DNA of 64,000 nt from Epiperipatus broadwayi (taxonomy: Eukaryota; Onychophora; Udeonychophora; Euonychophora; Peripatidae), in contig JAQFVV010000351.1 of the NCBI GenBank assembly GCA_028023455.1, forward strand, positions 62,001 to 126,000, read 5' to 3'. Made by a program: the position numbers and the translations under genes. The notes under the pieces were generated by a model. That model worked only from the letters and a program-made list of their open reading frames with translations. It made no database searches and was not told the DNA's origin. This document shows positions 32,925 through 45,029 of this stretch, one piece after another. Numbering within the stretch: the first letter of the stretch is position 1; each line of letters starts with the position of its first letter.

Positions 32925-33650
32925 TCTAGAATCCCTGCCAAAGGACTGGGTCTTGTATGCCAGGAGTTAGAACTTTGAGAATAAATCTTGCTAAATTTTG
33001 GCAAGGTGAATCTCTAGAACTAACAGTAGGTCTTAATAGCTCATGATCCTTATGGATTTTAGGTAGACCCTAAAGATGAGGAATTTTGCTGAAATATGAT
33101 GTTATTTTACTTTTTTCTGAATCAATGAAGTACTTGCAATGCTTTCTGAGTAATGCTTGTAACTTTGTTTTTGTACTCGGTATTGGATTTTTTCGCCACT
33201 TTTCTATATTGGTCTGCTGTGAGGAGTTCTTGTATTTTGTTGTCATAATCAGTTGTATCCATTACAACTGTTGCATTGCCTTTATCAGCAAGGAGAATAA
33301 TTATAGATTAATCTATTTTGAAAGATTTAATTGCGTTCCTCTCACCATAGGATATATTTCACTTCAATTTTTGTTGCTTGTCAAGTGTTCTTTTTATTCT
33401 TCAGTATAATTCTGCTGCTTCTTCTAAAGTCAATTTTTGAGTGACTTCCTCAGTGGCTGCCATTATATCTAATAAAGGGGTATTAGATGGTGTTATAGCA
33501 AAGTTTAATCCTTTTTCAAGAACATAAATTTCAGTATCTGTTAGAAGTTTAGAACTGAGATTTTTGATAGATGAAGTTGGTACATTGCTTGGAATATTAT
33601 GATTTTTGATATGCCCAAGTAGGTTAGCAAGTTTCTTCTTTTGACATTAT
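32925..33650 (-). pseudogene. PLE, N-terminal RT portion
   Basis: Minus-strand reading in N-to-C order: KGLNFAITPSNTPLLDIMAA (the conserved LxKGLxFxPxP region), then [20 protein letters not shown] (the ADKGNAxVVxD block), then [27 protein letters not shown] (after frameshifts) and LLRPTVSSRDSPCQNLARFI (the LRPIVSxxxSPxxxLA block) ending near TPGIQDPVLW. These are the opening motifs of a PLE reverse transcriptase, complementing the palm and endonuclease pieces found at 15 and 25 kb. Stops interrupt it and the 3' part is absent. The plus-strand frame at 33086-33409 is its antisense. Confidence 0.88.
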
Positions 33651-34544
33651 TCAATATACATATTAAATGATGGAAATAGTCCCATATAAAAATACAAGGC
33701 ATAGATAAGAGTCATTTATCTTAATATACTTGGAAACTTTATCATAAGCCAATTGAATTTTTATAATATCTTGTTTGGAACTGGGATTCCAAACAACAGA
33801 TCCATATTCTAAGATAGACAAAACCAAGAAGAGAAAAAAATTATATTTTATAGAACAAATAAATTGTTTACCATGCCTTAAAATTGCACCCATAATTTTA
33901 AAAGCTTTATTGACAACATTTTCAATACGATGATGAAATGATCTATTGTTTCAAAAAATAAATCTTTAATATAATAAGGACAAATTATTATTTCAGATTT
34001 TTTGAAATAAGAAATTGTTGAACATTTATTTATATTAATATCCATTTTATTATCTCCACACCATTTCACAAAATTATTAATATCTTTTTGTAATGGTACA
34101 CAATCACTAATTGGGTTGGTATTAATAAAGATTTTACAATCATCTGCATAGCATAAAATTTGTGAAACTTCCAAACTCTCCCAAATCATCAAAATAAATA
34201 TTAAAAACAATAATGGCACAAGGATACTACCCTGAGATACTCCTATATTACAATAACATGGATTAGAAGAATTATTATTAAATTTAACATAAGCCATTCT
34301 TTACTTAATAAAAGATTCAAATTATACAAACAAATTATAGAAAAAACTATTTTGTACATTTTGTGAAGCAATTTGGAATGATCCACTTTATCAAATGCCT
34401 TGGATAAATCAAAATAAATAACATCTAAACAACATTGATTCTCAAGGGCATTAGCAATATGATCAATTATTGTTAAAAGATTGGTTTCAGTTGATCTGTC
34501 AGGTAAAAAACAATGTTGCACAGAAACCAAAATCTTATTTCTGT

Positions 34545-34853
34545 CATTAACAATTTTCCATACAATAGTGCCACCCTGTGCCAACAAGAGCAATCAATGG
34601 ATGCCAGAAGGCTTGTGCATAAAATCCCTATCTAGTGCCTACTCATCCAATATCCCCATACTAGTTTCTGGCTTGTGGCCATCATCAGTAAGGAGCCTTG
34701 GATCTGAGAGCACTGCACCTAGATCTTAGGATCTAATGCAACCCTCTAGCACAGGGTGACACTACTGTATGGAGAGTTTTGCCTTTGTTTACAACAATTA
34801 TGTGCTAGTATGAGATGGTGATCATGTGATGTTTAGTGGCATTAACAATTTTC
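34545..34853 (-). mobile_element. Complete hammerhead family 2 element with 14-bp target duplication
   Basis: A 281-bp insertion (34559-34839) interrupts the LINE RT. CATTAACAATTTTC occurs exactly at 34545-34558 and again at 34840-34853, a perfect 14-bp target-site duplication, and the LINE frame continues across it (KKIVN on both sides). The element has a 25-bp internal inverted repeat (34557-34581 against 34748-34773), a hammerhead between the two, and a tail ending GATCATGTGATGTTTAGTGG. It has no coding capacity. Duplication length and lack of coding fit a non-autonomous retroelement using target-primed reverse transcription, with PLE or LINE machinery as possible donor (inference). Orientation is given by the ribozyme strand. 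Confidence 0.92.
34645..34703 (-). ncRNA. Type I hammerhead ribozyme, family 2, best copy
   Basis: Minus strand. Stem I is AUCCAA/UUGGAU plus CCUUA/UGGGG around a GGCU/AUA internal loop. The core CUGAUGA is followed by stem II (UGGC, loop CACAA, GCCA), GAAA, a C/G stem III with a UA loop, and cleavage triplet GUA, cut predicted between 34659 and 34658. The outer stem is a perfect six-pair helix. One deviation: the 10.1-11.1 pair at the base of stem II is U-A rather than the usual G-C, which may lower activity. Confidence 0.85.
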
Positions 34854-34980
34854 TTATAAACCCATCTTTCAAATATGTGTGTAACTATATGAAGTACAGA
34901 AATTAGTCTATAGTTATTAACATTATCTTTTGAACCATTTTAAAAAATAGGTATAACTTTGGCAAGTTTAAGGAAATTAG

Positions 34981-35021
34981 TAATAGTAGTAGTAGTAGTA
35001 ACAACAACAACAACAACAAAA
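34981..35021. repeat. (TAG)n then (AAC)n trinucleotide repeats
   Basis: Short adjoining trinucleotide tracts at the truncated end of the LINE. Confidence 0.9.
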
Positions 35022-35342
35022 ATGTCAGCATCAGTGTGGCCTTTGGCATTCCATCATCAGATTTTCAATGGGATGGATGGCTGAAGAGTTGGAGAGTGGA
35101 GTGTATTGAAACCAGTCAATTACAGTATGAAGATTGGCTATCTCAATATAAATCTAGCATTTATTGTATATATGTGTAGAGATGATAATCTGGACCAATT
35201 GACAAGTACTAGTTTAGATGAAATATATATATTGGTGATTATCTTTTAGACATATTATCAGTGGTATGAGATAGTGTGGAGAATTGAGAGTCATGTGAAA
35301 GTCTGAGTTCAAAATGCCCTATATATTACATTGTTTGTACAG

Positions 35343-35346
<4 letters not shown>
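35022..35346 (+). other. Unassigned repeat-like sequence ending in a SINE-type B box
   Basis: About 35285-35325 contains GAAAGTCTGAGTTCAAAATG, shared with 44540-44560, where a B-box-like GAGTTCAATTCCC is better preserved. This may be the 3' part of a tRNA-derived SINE (family s2). The preceding segment, with GCCTTTGGCATTCCATCATC, is unassigned. Confidence 0.4.

Positions 35347-35385
<39 letters not shown>
35347..35385. repeat. (TA)n microsatellite
   Basis: About 19 uninterrupted TA units. Confidence 0.95.
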
Positions 35386-35386
<1 letters not shown>

Positions 35387-37079
35387 CCTGCATATTAGAT
35401 ATTAAATAATAATAATAATAATAACAACAATTATAATACTAATAATAGCAGCACTAGAAATAAGTTTGGTGAAGTGTTTATAAATTAATCCATGAATCAT
35501 ACATACATTTAAGCACAAATTCATGAATTACAACCACATCCATATATAAAAACAAGATTTGTTATTCTGTTGATTTGATATTATGATGTCTTAACTTCTT
35601 ATGCATTAAGATGTTTTTTTTTTCTGAAAGACTTCAACAACTTATATCATTAATTCTATTTTCAGCCATATCTTCCCAATGAAAGCAATCAATGTTGTTA
35701 TGCTTTTTAGAATATTTTTGAGATAAACTTTTTATGTGAAAAGAGTCTATTTCTCCCATAAAAATCATAGTCATGTTTAACATAAAATATGTTTTTAGAA
35801 AGCCTATTATTGTTCTTTCATTTAATATGTTCATTCCAATAAAATATGATTTTACAATAGCAGACTTCATAATATCACAGTTAACAAGTTGAACAAGATA
35901 CTGCTTGGTCTTATGAAAAGAAATAAGTTCTTGATAAAACATAAAGCACTTATAGAATAAATTTTTGTAGCTATACAAATATTCATATATAATATTTTAT
36001 ATGTAAGACAAACATACAATTATAAAACACATAAATTAAAATATTTAATGTAAAGCTACAATTAAACTTTTAAAACCAACTTGATTCAAAAATACTTTAT
36101 AACTATCAATATTACATATATATTTTAAAAAAATTAGCATATTAATGTTTCTGAAAAGAATCTTGAACTTTATTGTTGTTATGAATTATGCTTAAGATGC
36201 ATTGTCAATGCTTCAGAACCATTACAATTATTTTCTTCTTAGAAGGAATGACCCAATATCAAAAGATAGGTGTCAAAATCACTCATCTCTGCCTGAAAGC
36301 TCTGGGATACTAATTAATTATTGGCAATACATTTTGGACATCAATTGTAATAGGGTTTCTCTGTTGAAAATTTTCCTGACTTTAAATAAATAAAAATTAG
36401 AAAACATTTGACCACACACTCTTATATATATATATATATTTGTACACTCTTATATATATATATATATTTGTATGGTGCCTTTGTGTTCACATACATCGTA
36501 TTATATATATTATACCTCATAGAAAACTATGTTTTTTGTTTCCAGATAGATGTAACATGCCATACAAATTAATGCTTACAAAAATTAAAAATACTATTCT
36601 TATTAATAAAAATAAAGATGGTTCAAAATTTTGTTGCTCAAGAATCCTCATGATATCCCACAACAAACTGATTATAGAACAATTGAAATAAGATAAATGA
36701 TTGGCTGCCCAAAAAATACAATAGATACAGCACCAAGAGATGAGTTTCCTATACTTCAGAAAATAACTAGTTAGTAAAAATCATTAAGAATGTTGTCGTA
36801 AGAAACAAATAAATCAATAAAAGGTACACTATTGTAATCAAAGGTTATGAGTTAGAAATGTTCTAAAAATAAAAACTAATTAGAATATCATTTTATACGA
36901 TAAATTATGTCTTAACTTTGGAACATTCTAAATATATAAAACTTATAACGAAAAAATATCTAAAAAAATTATTAAATTTAAATTAATTTAATTTCGTACT
37001 TTTAATAAACTTTACATCCAAGTAAAAATGCACAGTTAACATTATTAATTAAACATTGCAGTTTTTTTATACAGTAGTC
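35386..37079. other. Non-coding; one unassigned 114-codon minus-strand frame at 35634-35978
   Basis: The 35634-35978 frame (residues include FMGEIDSFHIKSLSQKYSKK and NNIDCFHWEDMAENRIND) is less low-complexity than the usual AT-rich chance frames and could be a transposon remnant, but no motif is recognised. Two short TA tracts lie at 36424-36470. Nothing else identified. Confidence 0.4.
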
Positions 37080-40000
37080 TTAAATTTTTCATGATCTGGT
37101 TCAAATATATTAACAATCCTAAAGCAGTTATTATATAATCTAGATAGTCTTACTAGTGTAAATTTTAAGGTTTCTCTTAAAATTTGAAATGTTATACAAA
37201 TCTATTGATTTTGCATCCTTTATTTTTACCTTATATGATAATGTTGTTTGGCAATTCTTTAGTCTATTATACCTGATATAATTTTTCTAAGTATATCATA
37301 TCAATAAAAATTCATCTTTTGCACAGTGAATTGACATCATGCATTATTTCATAGTTAATATATCTTAGAAATGTTTTAAAAACTTTTACTATTGCTGATC
37401 TATGCCTTAATTTATAAGAGTTCCATATTACAGATGCATAATTTTAAATGGATAAAATCAGTGCATAAAACAAGTACAGCATATGCATTTTAAAAAAAAA
37501 GTTCACTTTCTGACAATAAAACTCATTATTTTGTCGCTCTTTGAAATAATATAATAGTTTTGTTATTAAATGTTCCATTATTATTAAATATCATATCTAA
37601 ACATTTATAATATTTTTTCCTTGGAATACTTTTTCAGTTTAGTATATGTTTAAACATGCTTGTGAATGGTTTTTCTAGAGAATAATAAGACAACATTTTT
37701 CAAAGTTAATTTCCATATAGTTTCTTTGACACCAATCTTGACATATTTTAATATCAGACTACAAGATTTTCTGAGTAAAATTGTTATGTTTTATACAATT
37801 TAATATAATCTGCAAAACAAAAAATATTAATAACAACTGCACACTTTTCTGAACCTAAGCAGTAAGCTGAAAAGCGTGATGGTCCAAGTATGCTTTCTTG
37901 ATGTGCTCTAACAGTACTGTTATATGAATATGACCTTGAAGACCAATAAAAACAAATGTAGATCTATTTGAGAAAAAATACAAGTGTCTCTTAATCTCTT
38001 AAAGTTGACAAGTAAAACCAATAATATATAACTTATAAATCTGGATTGATTCCCTCAATCAAACATTTTGGTTACATTGAAATAAACTACATCTAGTTGC
38101 AGTCTGTCTATAAAGTGCATTCTGTATAGCATTTTGAGCATGCACCAAATTAGTATTAACCGATCTACATAGTATGAAACCATGATATGTTTCAGGTAAA
38201 GATCCAAATACTTTAGTTAAGATTTTCCCAGCTATATATAATAAACAAATAGATTTATAATTACCAATATTATTTTATTTGGATTTTGATATTGCTTTAT
38301 CTTTTTCAACTTTCCATAAATCAAAGGGGAAATACTGCTCTAAAGAGATATTAAAAATGTAAAAAAGAATTAGAATGAACAATTTAAGACATTCTTTGTA
38401 GATAAAAAACAAGTAACATATTATGCCCAATTTTTTTTTATATTAGAGCTCTGTTAAACAAAAAATATGTTATTAGAATTTATCATGCCAATACCCATCA
38501 AATGTTCATTTTAGAAGTGTTTTTCAAGGTTTAGATAGCATTTTTTGTACATGATGAGAAATAATTAGTAAATACATTAATTGCAAGATTCTTATTGTCA
38601 ATTGACAATTTATTTTTTCATACTAAAATACTTTTTAATAAATGACCAAATGTAATTAGAATTGTATCTTGTTATTCTCTACTTTTCCAATATATCTTTT
38701 GAAATCATTTTTTCTGTCATTGAAAATAATATAAAATTTATAGTTATTATAACATATTATTGATACTGATTATTTTTAAAAAATTAGATGTCTAAGTTTA
38801 CTTTTATAAATATTAATCATTTTTTTAGAAAACCAAGGAGGATATTTTTAGATGATACATTCCATAAAAATATTTTGTCATGTAAAAATTTTTGCATAAT
38901 TTTTTAAAATAAATCTATTGTCTCATTTATATTTGTAGAAAAACATATTTGTTCTCAATTAGCATACTTGATGTCATAATATAAGTTATAATAATCACCA
39001 CATTTATAATTTCTATTTTAAGTTATCATATCTTTACTATTTAAGAAGTGTTCAATGCAAACAAAGAAACTCAATTGCTGGATGATGAAAATCTTCCTTC
39101 AATAATGGCTATAGACTATGTTTTATATTTACGCTGCAAAGTCAATTAAAATAAAATATAGTATATTCATTATTGTTTTTAAATGATTTTCTTAAACTTT
39201 TCTGTTTATATTTATGAATTCCATAATACTTTGTACTCTATTAATATCATTATTTCGCAACTCAGTTGTTTTATCTGCTGAAATTATATAGCAGGTATTA
39301 AAGTTACCATAGATCAAAATATTGTTTTTATCTAAGTATTTTTCCAACGGCTCCAAATAATTATTTAGTTCATTTATATTAATGCCAGAAAAAAACATAT
39401 ACTACCAACTAAAAAACAGTTAATTATCCTAATGTCATTTTAATCCAAATAGAAGCAACAAATTCAGTTTTATATTTACTTGATTTATTACAATACTATT
39501 TTTAAGAGCTAATTAAACACCCACCTCTTGAAAGCTTGGATTTTATATGATTATTCCTATACAATAAATATTGATGATTTACAATCTGATCATTAATAAA
39601 TTAATCATAACAATCATGTTTCTGTCAAAACTATCAGATCATTAAATATTGACGATCTATAATCTGATAATTAATAAATTAGTCAATCAATTATTTTGGT
39701 CAAGGCTATCAGATTATATTTTTCTGCAAAAATAGTATGTTATAATTACTGGTATTTAGTTTTTAAAACTACTATTTTTGCATGTAACAATAAAAATGTC
39801 TTTACCTTCTCTAATTAACTTTTTGTTACCATTTTTATGTGATGGACTTAGGAATTACAATATGCATCACTAATATTATTTTCAACTACCTGATTTTTTT
39901 GTTTTTTTAACAATCAAATTTTTATTTCATTTCCCATAAAATGAATAAAGATGTATGCTTGTAGCCAAAAAACTTGAATTAATTATTTTATTCACATTAT

Positions 40001-41297
40001 TCTTTTTTACAGATCTATAAAGAAATAACATTTATTTGCAAATAAAAACTTCTAACATACCAGTTATATCTAGACTGTCTGTTATATAAGAAACCACATC
40101 TTTTGATGTAATTTCTGGACTTAACCTTAACAAGAAAAGCTTTCAGCTGTATGTCTATAAGACTTCTAAAATAGCATTTTTTAGACAATTAGATTTATCT
40201 TTTTTTTACATGTCCCTAACAAATCCTTGTAAATCAACAACTTTTATAAATAATAGGTATTGTGTTTATCTTGATTATTTTTAAAATATAATGTTTTAAG
40301 ATATCATCAAGCCTTCAAATTAAACTTCATTCCACTACTTAATACAATAATTATATTATTATTTCAATTCTCAAAATTAGATTGTTGACTAGATAAACTT
40401 TAAACAATTAGTTGATCTGCTTTTATGAAAACTATATTTTACCAACAACCTTTTCATTATTTAATTTAGTTTGTAAAGACAATTTTTTTTCTAATTTTTA
40501 TCTTTTTAATTATTCACTTCACTTTTTACCCTTTCATTATTATGTTCTGTTTGAGATGTAAAAATAGCAATTTGGTTTCTTTATTTTTAAAAGAGAAGGA
40601 GGAAAGAAACACCCCTGTTATCATTAATTACACAATAGACTGTATAATTTAGAACATTTAACTTGTTTAGAAAGAAATAGCATATTATCTACAGAAGCAT
40701 TTCTTAAATATTACTTTTCAGATATTGATTTTCACTAGCAAAAAATCTTTTTAGGTAAACTAGCTATAATTGTCAATAAACCAATATCTTAAATCTGCAA
40801 AGTTTTACAACAAAAAATATAAACATGGCTATTTTTATGCACTGAGAACTCACCAATGTTTAAAATTGTTTCATTATAAAAAATATTTTCCTCTTGAAAA
40901 ATGTCTTGACAATCAATGCATATAAAATTATTGTAATTCTTATCAAGAAATTTAAATGGAAAGATTTATTACAATTTTTGCCACAATCAATTTTTAGCTC
41001 ATCAGCATTAATTTCAGTTGAATATTTTCCACGCAAAGTCACTTCTGTATCTGAATTACTAAAAGCTATGACATGCAAATTTATTTTGGCCATTATTTCT
41101 AAGAATATCCATATTACAGTACTAGATTTTAAATAATCCATGTGAAATTTAATAGAACAATCCACTAAGCATTTAATATTTTTTTGGTTTTCATAAATTA
41201 AATTATTACATAGTGAACATGATTTCCTGTAAGGTCTCATATTATTAAAATTTGAGTAATCCAAGAAAAATAAATTAAGTCTAGTAATAGATTGCAT
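37080..41297 (-). pseudogene. Long decayed CR1/Jockey-like LINE: PHD-like ORF1, endonuclease, RT
   Basis: Minus strand. ORF1 remnant (40860-41297, 145 codons open) has CSLCNNLIYENQKNIKCLVD with a following FH, then DCGKNCNKSFH, a PHD/zinc-finger pattern seen in ORF1 proteins of CR1-group LINEs. The endonuclease follows: FAEKYNLIALTKI (about 39700) and, at 39192-39398, LEPLEKYLDKNNILIYGNFN, where GNFN corresponds to the catalytic GDFN. RT: NTNLVHAQNAIQNALYRQ, AHQESILGPSRFSAY (PQGSVLGPLLFxIY block) and CFADYIKLY, where the second catalytic Asp of FADD is Tyr. The C-terminal part has LYLFYALILSI, a stop, then NYASVIWNSYKLRHRS. The order and ~4.2-kb length suggest an almost full-length insertion. 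The RT is riddled with stops while the ORF1 region is open. Confidence 0.85.
39548..39722. repeat. Tandem duplication of ~95 bp within the LINE endonuclease region
   Basis: AAATATTGATGATTTACAAT and AAATATTGACGATCTATAAT begin two consecutive copies, each followed by CTGATMATTAATAAATTA and a CTATCAGAT end. Confidence 0.85.
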
Positions 41298-41318
41298 ACT
41301 TATATATTAATTTTTATT

Positions 41319-41386
41319 AACACAGGCAAAAACTCACTATATGTATTGCCAAGCATAAGAAATGGTAATCGTATAATGTTTATTGG
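41319..41386. mobile_element. Short family 2 relic
   Basis: AACACAGGCAAAAACTCACT joined to AAGCATAAGAAATGGTAATC and ATAATGTTTATTGG: the two outer ends of a family-2 element with everything between them deleted, including the ribozyme. It sits at the upstream border of the LINE. Confidence 0.65.
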
Positions 41387-41588
41387 CTTAATATTAATTT
41401 TTGATAAATTATTTTACAATTTCTTCCAAAAAATTAATAAATATTGGATGTAATCAATGACTATTCCAATCCCCTGGGGATAGGGAGGAGAGCAAAATAA
41501 TGATCTGAATAGGTAGAAGCTGCTCTTATTCATAGAAAGACATGTATAAAATTAAAATTGATTCAACATAGTTTTTTACAAATTCACT

Positions 41589-42105
41589 TATTATAGTAGC
41601 AATTTTCTTCATACAATATTGCCATCTAGTGCAAGCCATAGTAATCAAATCAATGGATACTAGATGGTTAATGTACAATCCTATCTACTGCCTCCTTATT
41701 CAATATTTTCAAACTAATTTCTAGCTTATAGCTTTCATCAGGGAGGAGCCTTCTATCTGAAAGCCTTGCACCTAGATCTTTGAATATAATGCATCTTTCT
41801 AGTAACCACTCTTTATTGCTATGAGTCAAAACTAAAAACACAATAATGTTTCAATCCAAGCTAATTTATTTGAATATTCATACAAATGTAAATCCAATTC
41901 AGTATCTATATATTTTGGTGTCTTTGGTGTTTTAATAACCATAGTCAACAATATCCTTCAGCTAGGATTGGTATTAAACCATTATAATATCATAGACAGC
42001 ATTAATTGATTACTATGACTTACACTAGTTAGCAATATTATATAGAAAAAGTGGCTACTGTGTTATAGAGGGTGTAAGCATAATAAATGGGATCATATGA
42101 TGTTA
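41589..42105. mobile_element. Palindromic hammerhead family 2 element, decayed
   Basis: The left arm (41589-41690) has CAATATTGCCATCTAGTGCA followed by AGCCATAGTAATCAA; the right arm (about 41975-42105) has the inverse (ACTATGACTTACACTAGTTA, then GCAATATTATATAG) ending in AAATGGGATCATATGATGTT. A hammerhead relic lies at about 41695-41765. Overall architecture matches the 54-kb element: inverted arms with family-2 termini. Confidence 0.7.
41695..41765 (-). ncRNA. Hammerhead relic, family 2
   Basis: Minus strand: CUGAUGA, stem II AGCU/AGCU around a short loop, GAAA and a UUAGUU stem III region are visible. Stem I (CCUCC against UGAAA) no longer pairs, and the base of stem II is A-A. Probably inactive. 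Confidence 0.65.
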
Positions 42106-44294
42106 TGGTGGTTTAAATTCACATACACTTATATGCTATATTAAAATTTATCTTTCTGTATTTATCATAAATAAAGATTATTAAGTTTTTCAATAATTAT
42201 TTTTAAAAGTTCAAATTGTAATTTTAACAAATTATATTAGCAAATTTGGAATAGATTCGTAAGAACTGAAAGCAAATTATATGAAAGGTTTCAAATCTTC
42301 GTCCACTATTAACTGGCTTTAGTAATTTAAGAAAACTATTTTACTGATTTGTTATTATTTATTTTGCCAAAACTTTTTTTCATCATCAGCGAAATAAATA
42401 ATTAAAAAAGTATAAGAAAGTTATAAAATATTTATACCTTACATATTTCTTCATTAAGGGAGATCATATTTTGAATTTTTTAAATATAAAAATGTCTATA
42501 CATTTTTAACATTTTTTTTTTCATTTTGCAGAGAATATTTTGTTTGTTTGTTCACTTTTGAGATCTTTCACTTGGTAAAAAATAAAAAAAAGCATTGTAT
42601 TAGTATTTATTAAAAGTCTTTGAATGATATTTTTAAATAATGTGAATATATATATACACGCACAATATCAATCGAAAGTGTAACAGTAAATTTCTTAAGC
42701 TGCTAAAGATTTTAAATAAGATTAAAAATATTTTCTAGTTGTTCAGCCCGTAGTCTCCCTCCACATTTCCCAGAATGATTTAAAATGGATTAGTAATTGA
42801 GTATCTAGACATTTTTAAATGCAAATATTATTTGACAATTTTTAATTCGCGATTTATTTATTCACAATGTTTATTCTTTGAAATAAATCAGAAGATTTAA
42901 AGAAAGACAATGACGTTTAAATGATATAGATAGAACAGAAAATGGTGGAAAATTAAAGATAGATAGATTTAATATTTAAAATGATTAGCTTTTGAAAACA
43001 TCCATTTGTTATTGGGTCTTCTTTTTTTTCCCCAACACCATCTATTTTTACCTTTGTAATAAGTTATCAATTGATAATGCAGTTAATTCCCATTGAAACT
43101 TGTTTTTAGTTTTTACTTATCAATGAGAATTTGGAGTTTATTGAAACTGCATGTTTTTTTTACTATAAAATTAATAGTTGAAATTCAAAAATTCTAATGT
43201 TATATGGAGGTGCAATATAAAATGTTTATCAATATAAAATATTAGACAATTAAGCTTGTATGTCTACAAAGCAAATGCTAAAATATTTAGATGAAATAAT
43301 TTTTTTTTATATTCACTCATTTTTAAGCAGGTATTAACTTTGATATATATATATACAAAGTTTCTTAGTGGTTAATATTCTATACTAATTAGATTAACAA
43401 CTTAATGCTGGTTTCTAAGAAGTAGATAATCACCCCTCAACAGTTGCACCATACTATAATATTCAATTCGTGATTTTAAATATAAGTAAATTCCCACTAA
43501 TTGAATTTTAAAGTATGTCACATGTGTGTGTGGCTGTGCTACTAAATTTTTATTATTATTTATATTAACACTGGTTTATTGAGCATGTGAAATACTCTCA
43601 ATCCAGAGCACAAGATAGATTTTTTGAAAATATAAGAATAAACCATTTGTCCTTTTTATCTCAATCTTAAACACTTTGAAAATGAAAGCACTTCCTTCCC
43701 AAGCGCTTAAAAATGGCTTATATAAATGAATATAAATAAAAAAGATAAGACAAAGCATTCTAAGAGTATTTCATGTGCTCAATAAATCAGTATTACATAT
43801 GTGTGCGTTAGATATATTAAATACTTTTATGGATTAATTATGATGGAAACAAAAGAGTGGAGATATTCTATGTAATAAGTAGAGAAATATTTTCACCAAT
43901 GTTATTGCTAGGTAACTATCAATTGCTACTGACTGTTTTAAATAAATTACTTGCTATAGTATTCAATAATAGCTTTTTTCTTGAATTTATATATATATAG
44001 TAGCATGCACTGAAACTCGCCACAAAACATTGTTAATTATAGGCAATAAATGTTGAATATATATGCTGATATGCTTTGTGAGTTTCTATGTGTGATTGAA
44101 ATGTCAAGGTATATATTATATAGATTGTAAGGAAAATGGATTTTATAATTATGTAAATATGGACAGATTGTTCCTGAATTAATTATCTCTTTGAATCATT
44201 TATATATTACAGAAATGCTTTTGTTAAATATAATCATAGTATATCTCCACTGCTTAATTGAAATATTCCAAGGTGTCATTCTGGCCTCATTGTT

Positions 44295-44299
<5 letters not shown>
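42106..44299. other. Non-coding, nothing recognised
   Basis: AT-rich sequence with a short palindromic stretch around 43560-43790 (TTGAGCATGTGAAATACTCT near 43577 and its inverse near 43765) and no gene. The frame at 43576-43758 lies within that palindrome. Confidence 0.5.

Positions 44300-44389
<90 letters not shown>
44300..44389. repeat. (TA)n microsatellite
   Basis: About 45 uninterrupted TA units, the longest in the window. Confidence 0.95.
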
Positions 44390-44391
<2 letters not shown>

Positions 44392-44401
44392 GAACTCATA
44401 T

Positions 44402-44566
44402 TTTCAATCTCCCTACATCTATCCAGTCCATATTATACAACCGACACACATGGAAAATGTAAAAGAAAGATAAATGATCTCCACATGTATGTGGTCATGT
44501 GTGTCAGTTGTATAAGATAAATTGGATAGATGTAGGGAGATTGAAAGTCTGAGTTCAATTCCCTTA
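44402..44566. repeat. 50-bp inverted repeat with SINE-type B box
   Basis: Arms 44402-44451 and 44496-44546 (TTTCAATCTCCCTACATCTA and its inverse) flank 44 bp. Directly downstream of the right arm is GTCTGAGTTCAATTCCC, a good B-box match, also seen at 35.3 kb. This could be two head-to-head SINE heads, the left one truncated. Confidence 0.8.
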
Positions 44567-45029
44567 TAATTATATTAAGTTTAGTATACACAATATACAT
44601 ATATTTAAATATTATATACTGGGATGATGATGATCAAGCCCCATCACAAAATTGCTAAAAATACAATGAAAGAGTACATTTGTTTTAGACTTATTGAATA
44701 GTTATAATTGAAATGATTTAGATGCATTTATCTTTATTATTTAGAATTTTAGGTTTTAAAATGAAAATTAATCTGCATAATAAAAAAACTAACCACTATA
44801 ATTTAGGTATATCTTAATTTATTTTCATGTTAATCATGTTCCCTTTTTTAACTAACACTGCCACCTGTCAGCAGAACTTATGCATTTTTGACTATGTGAT
44901 ATATTAATAATTTTTATTTAATGGGTATTCCTATTACAGAAAAGGATTGCATATATAATTTCTGAAGTCATCTTTTACTTTGCCTTATTGTGCAAATCAG
45001 CATCTCAAGATTCAAAAACTTTAAATTAT
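44567..45029. other. Non-coding, nothing recognised
   Basis: No feature identified. Confidence 0.6.

Larger units (their letters stand above)
33663..34980 (-). pseudogene. LINE, CR1/Jockey-like reverse transcriptase, split by a hammerhead element
   Basis: Minus strand, N to C: LKLAKVIPIFKNGSKDNVNN and YRLISVLHIVTHIFERWVYK (the NYRPISLLS block), then the inserted element, then QHCFLPDRSTETNLLTIIDH, YFDLSKAFDKVDHSKLL (motif A), VSQGSILVPLLFLIF (the PQGSxLGPLLFxIY block), CYADDCKIF (intact catalytic box) and the C-terminal SILEYGSVVWNPSSKQDI. Gene function in the family: reverse transcription at a nicked target. The RT is recognisable in three frames with few stops, so the copy is moderately young. 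It is truncated upstream at a (TAG)n/(AAC)n tract and lacks an endonuclease. Confidence 0.9.

Noticed and set aside
33086-33409. 107-codon plus-strand hydrophobic frame resembling a membrane protein
   Set aside because: It is the antisense of the PLE block with [15 protein letters not shown] on the minus strand.
35045-35075. CTGATGATGG motif on the minus strand as a hammerhead core
   Set aside because: No GAAA follows at a suitable distance and no flanking complementarity was found.
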